From Dyadobacter flavalbus (GTDB lineage: Bacteria > Bacteroidota > Bacteroidia > Cytophagales > Spirosomataceae), in NCBI RefSeq assembly GCF_006149045.1, contig NZ_VBSN01000049.1, forward strand, positions 62,001-126,000: 64,000 nt of DNA. The letters are read 5' to 3'. Each line of letters opens with the position of its first letter. Position 1 is the stretch's first letter. The notes under the pieces were generated by a model. That model did not search any database. It worked only from the letters and a program-made list of their open reading frames with translations, and was not told the DNA's origin. Positions 62,204 through 64,000 of the stretch are shown here, piece by piece. Position numbers and translations under genes: made by a program.

Positions 62204-63181
62204 TCAGGCCATAAAGGTGAATGCTTTCCGGAGCAGTTCGAGGCTTTTGGGTACGGATACGTCCGGATTTTCCTTTCCTTCCATTTCAAGGGAAACAAAT
62301 CCTTTGTAATTCGCTTTCTGGAAAATTTTCCCGATGCGCGTATAATCCATTTCCTTGTCATAAAAAGTCCCGCCGCCATAGTAAGTCTTGGCCTGGACGA
62401 TGGTGGCATAAGGGGCCAGTTTCTCAAGACCGGCGTATGGTTCGCCTACAAAATTCCCCGTATCCACGTTCAGCCCCATCGAAGGCGAGCTTTTGAGTGC
62501 GTTGTACATGCGCAGCAGATAGTCTATATTTGAGGAAAGCCCCCAGTGATTTTCCAGTGCGAGCACAATGCCTTCTTTTTCGGCATATTTCAGGCACTCG
62601 CCCATTCCGTCGATTGTCCATTTGATGCCGTCTTCATCCGTATAACCCTCTATCGGCGGTTCAATGCCGTGTGTGTAATAATCAGTCTGTCTTTTATTCT
62701 TGATCGTTCCCCACGATCCGGTATTCATTCGCACGCACGGAATGCCCATTTGTGAAGCCATGTTGATGCATTTGTAAGTATGCTCAATGTCGGCCTTTCT
62801 TTTGGCCACGTCGGGCTGCAGAAAGTTCTGGTGAATGGAAAGCAGCGGCAGGGCCAGTCCGTTATCAAAAGCCAGCCGTTTCAGTTTATTCTGATAGCCG
62901 ACCGATTCTTCGGCCATCTGGCGGTGGAGGATTTCAACCCCGTCAAAACCGATACGCGCCGCATTTTCGATTACTTTTTCAATCGGGTACTTATCGCCTG
63001 TAAGCGGCCAGTACGAATACGAAGATACGCTGATCGGCAGCCTTCTGATTACCTGAGGTTTCGCCGCTTCGGGCTTTGCATCTGCCAGCGATCCGGTCAG
63101 TAAAGCTGATCCCAGCAAGGATGTTTTTTTAAGCCAGTTCCTTCTTGATCCCGAAGTTTCAAGGGCTGTAGAATTTTCCAT
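62204..63181 (-). CDS. Tat-exported sugar phosphate isomerase/epimerase-like TIM-barrel protein
   Basis: A 325-residue protein. The twin-arginine signal is SRRNWLKKTSLLGSALLTGS (about 11-31). The mature protein is a xylose isomerase-like TIM barrel: PISVSSYSYWPLTG, GFDGVEILHRQM, PCVRMNTGSWG, ALENHWGLSSN, MGLNVDTGNFVGE and GFVSLEMEG. Divalent-metal residues typical of the family (Glu in ALENH, Asp in VDTGN, Glu at the end) are present. Such Tat-exported members act on sugars outside the cytoplasm. It may belong to the same acid-sugar theme as the sulfatase cluster, but no gene links them directly. Confidence 0.88.
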   Translation of the reverse strand: MENSTALETSGSRRNWLKKTSLLGSALLTGSLADAKPEAAKPQVIRRLPISVSSYSYWPLTGDKYPIEKVIENAARIGFDGVEILHRQMAEESVGYQNKLKRLAFDNGLALPLLSIHQNFLQPDVAKRKADIEHTYKCINMASQMGIPCVRMNTGSWGTIKNKRQTDYYTHGIEPPIEGYTDEDGIKWTIDGMGECLKYAEKEGIVLALENHWGLSSNIDYLLRMYNALKSSPSMGLNVDTGNFVGEPYAGLEKLAPYATIVQAKTYYGGGTFYDKEMDYTRIGKIFQKANYKGFVSLEMEGKENPDVSVPKSLELLRKAFTFMA

Positions 63182-63528
63182 GATGAAAGGTGAATGGTTA
63201 GTAATAGGGCTGTTAATTTAAGTTTATAATCGGTTAAGTAAAACTATTTGCCCGTATAAAGTGGAATTCTGGCTGATTTTCGGCATTTGGCGGTTGGCGG
63301 CTGGCAGTTGGCTTAAATCTTGCAGCCCATGGTTGTTGACCATCAGCAAACCGTAAAAATCCGAAGCGCAGACAACTGAAAACTGCTTGCATTTAACTAA
63401 AAACCAATTGCATTGAGCCGCCGGCCAAAGGATGATAGCCAAAAGCCAACCGCCGGTTCCGGCAACAATTCAGATTCTTATTTGTAATGCCGGGCAAATA
63501 ATCAGAAATTGCACCCCCAATTTTTGAA
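63182..63528. repeat. Intergenic region with degenerate GGTTGGC/GCCAACC-type repeats
   Basis: Bases 63286-63316 read TTGGCGGTTGGCGGC then TGGCAGTTGGCT; bases 63409-63460 contain the complementary AGCCAAAAGCCAACCGCC. The two halves could pair. It belongs to the dispersed word family. No gene seen. Confidence 0.5.
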
Positions 63529-64000
63529 ATGATGACAACTTCTGTTTTTTGCGGTATTGATTTCGGCACTTCCAATTCCAGTCTGGCAGTTGCAGATCAA
63601 GATAATGTTTTCCTGGTTCCGGTTGAAAACGACAATATTACTATTCCAAGCGCCATGTTCTTTGCACGAAAGGACAATCAGGCATTCTTCGGCCGCGAGG
63701 CAACCGAACGCTTTCTTGCCCGGCAGCCGGGAAGACTGATGCGTAGCCTGAAACGGGTGCTGGGCACGCCCGCCATGCGACAGGGAACAATGGTGAACGG
63801 TGAACTGATGAAATTTGATCAGATCATTGCTGCATTTCTGGACCAGATGAAGCGCAAGGCAGAAGCGGACTGCGGAACAGAGCTCAGGCATGTCGTAATG
63901 GGACGGCCTGTTCATTTTGTTGATAACGATCCGGCAGCCGACCAGCGCGCAGAAAACGAGCTGAAAGCGGTGGGGATGCATCTTGGTTTCGAGCATGTAG
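63529..64000 (+). CDS. YegD-type Hsp70 family chaperone-like protein, N-terminal part (runs off the window)
   Basis: Starts at ATG 63529 (or the next codon, also ATG) and is open to the end of the window (157 codons seen). The ATPase phosphate-1 motif FCGIDFGTSNSSLAVAD stands at the start, then VPVENDNITIPSAMFFARK and HVVMGRPVHFVD, as in YegD-like actin/Hsp70 superfamily ATPases. The remaining ATPase domain is outside the window. Function of YegD-like proteins is not well established. Confidence 0.85.
   Translation, partial: MMTTSVFCGIDFGTSNSSLAVADQDNVFLVPVENDNITIPSAMFFARKDNQAFFGREATERFLARQPGRLMRSLKRVLGTPAMRQGTMVNGELMKFDQIIAAFLDQMKRKAEADCGTELRHVVMGRPVHFVDNDPAADQRAENELKAVGMHLGFEHV

Overview
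The window looks like a chromosomal segment of a Bacteroidota bacterium, most likely Cytophagales and close to Dyadobacter or Spirosoma. This is inferred from gene content and is not proven by a marker gene. The signs are two SusC/SusD pairs, a FecI/FecR-type sigma/anti-sigma pair with an STN-domain SusC, a type IX secretion C-terminal tail, many exported sulfatases, SGNH and heme-binding beta-propeller proteins, and Bacteroidota-style -7 promoter elements. No rRNA, tRNA, transposase, integrase or CRISPR array was seen.

Region 1 (1-19400) is a sulfatase-rich polysaccharide utilisation locus. It opens with the tail of a PIG-L deacetylase and a forward sulfatase. A reverse-strand rhodanese/thioredoxin protein and a sulfatase follow. 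Next is a tight reverse-strand operon of six genes (12612 down to 5056): an unknown 129-aa protein, two sulfatases, a Tat-exported enolase-superfamily protein and two more sulfatases. Divergent from it is a forward SusC-SusD-sulfatase operon. That makes seven S1-type sulfatases and no recognisable glycoside hydrolase or polysaccharide lyase. Three near-identical elements, each a promoter -7 box fused to a 17-bp inverted repeat, sit in front of the three transcription units (4891, 12686, 13130) and suggest one local regulator.

Region 2 (19660-26860) is a cell-surface signalling and uptake unit: ECF sigma factor, FecR-type anti-sigma, STN-bearing SusC and SusD, closed by a strong terminator. 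Region 3 (27000-32600) holds small redox and detoxification genes (NmrA-like, AraC regulator, DJ-1/PfpI, thioredoxin-reductase-like, alpha/beta hydrolase) and a double zinc-ribbon protein. Region 4 (33000-38000) pairs an SGNH-fold protein with a very large propeller/HEAT/cytochrome c protein.

Region 5 (38100-45250) carries an outer-membrane barrel protein, an HxlR regulator with a clear operator in front of a divergent DoxX gene, a three-PAS soluble histidine kinase with a response regulator, an orphan membrane sensor, and a poorly characterised trio: a DUF932-like protein, an unknown protein and a 41-aa membrane peptide. Region 6 (45500-64000) holds secreted or periplasmic enzymes and metabolic genes: sorbosone-type dehydrogenase fused to PKD, cytochrome c and a C-terminal beta module, M14 carboxypeptidase, aldo/keto reductase, two metallophosphoesterases, galactonate dehydratase, quinone-oxidoreductase-like enzyme, T9SS-sorted CBM protein, DUF2071 protein, Tat-exported sugar isomerase-like protein, and the start of a YegD-type Hsp70.

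The theme is harvesting and oxidising sulfated or acidic glycans: sulfatases trim sulfate, SusC/D import the products, and enolase-superfamily dehydratases and the TIM-barrel isomerase are candidates for acid-sugar catabolism. Intergenic regions carry several families of degenerate repeats.
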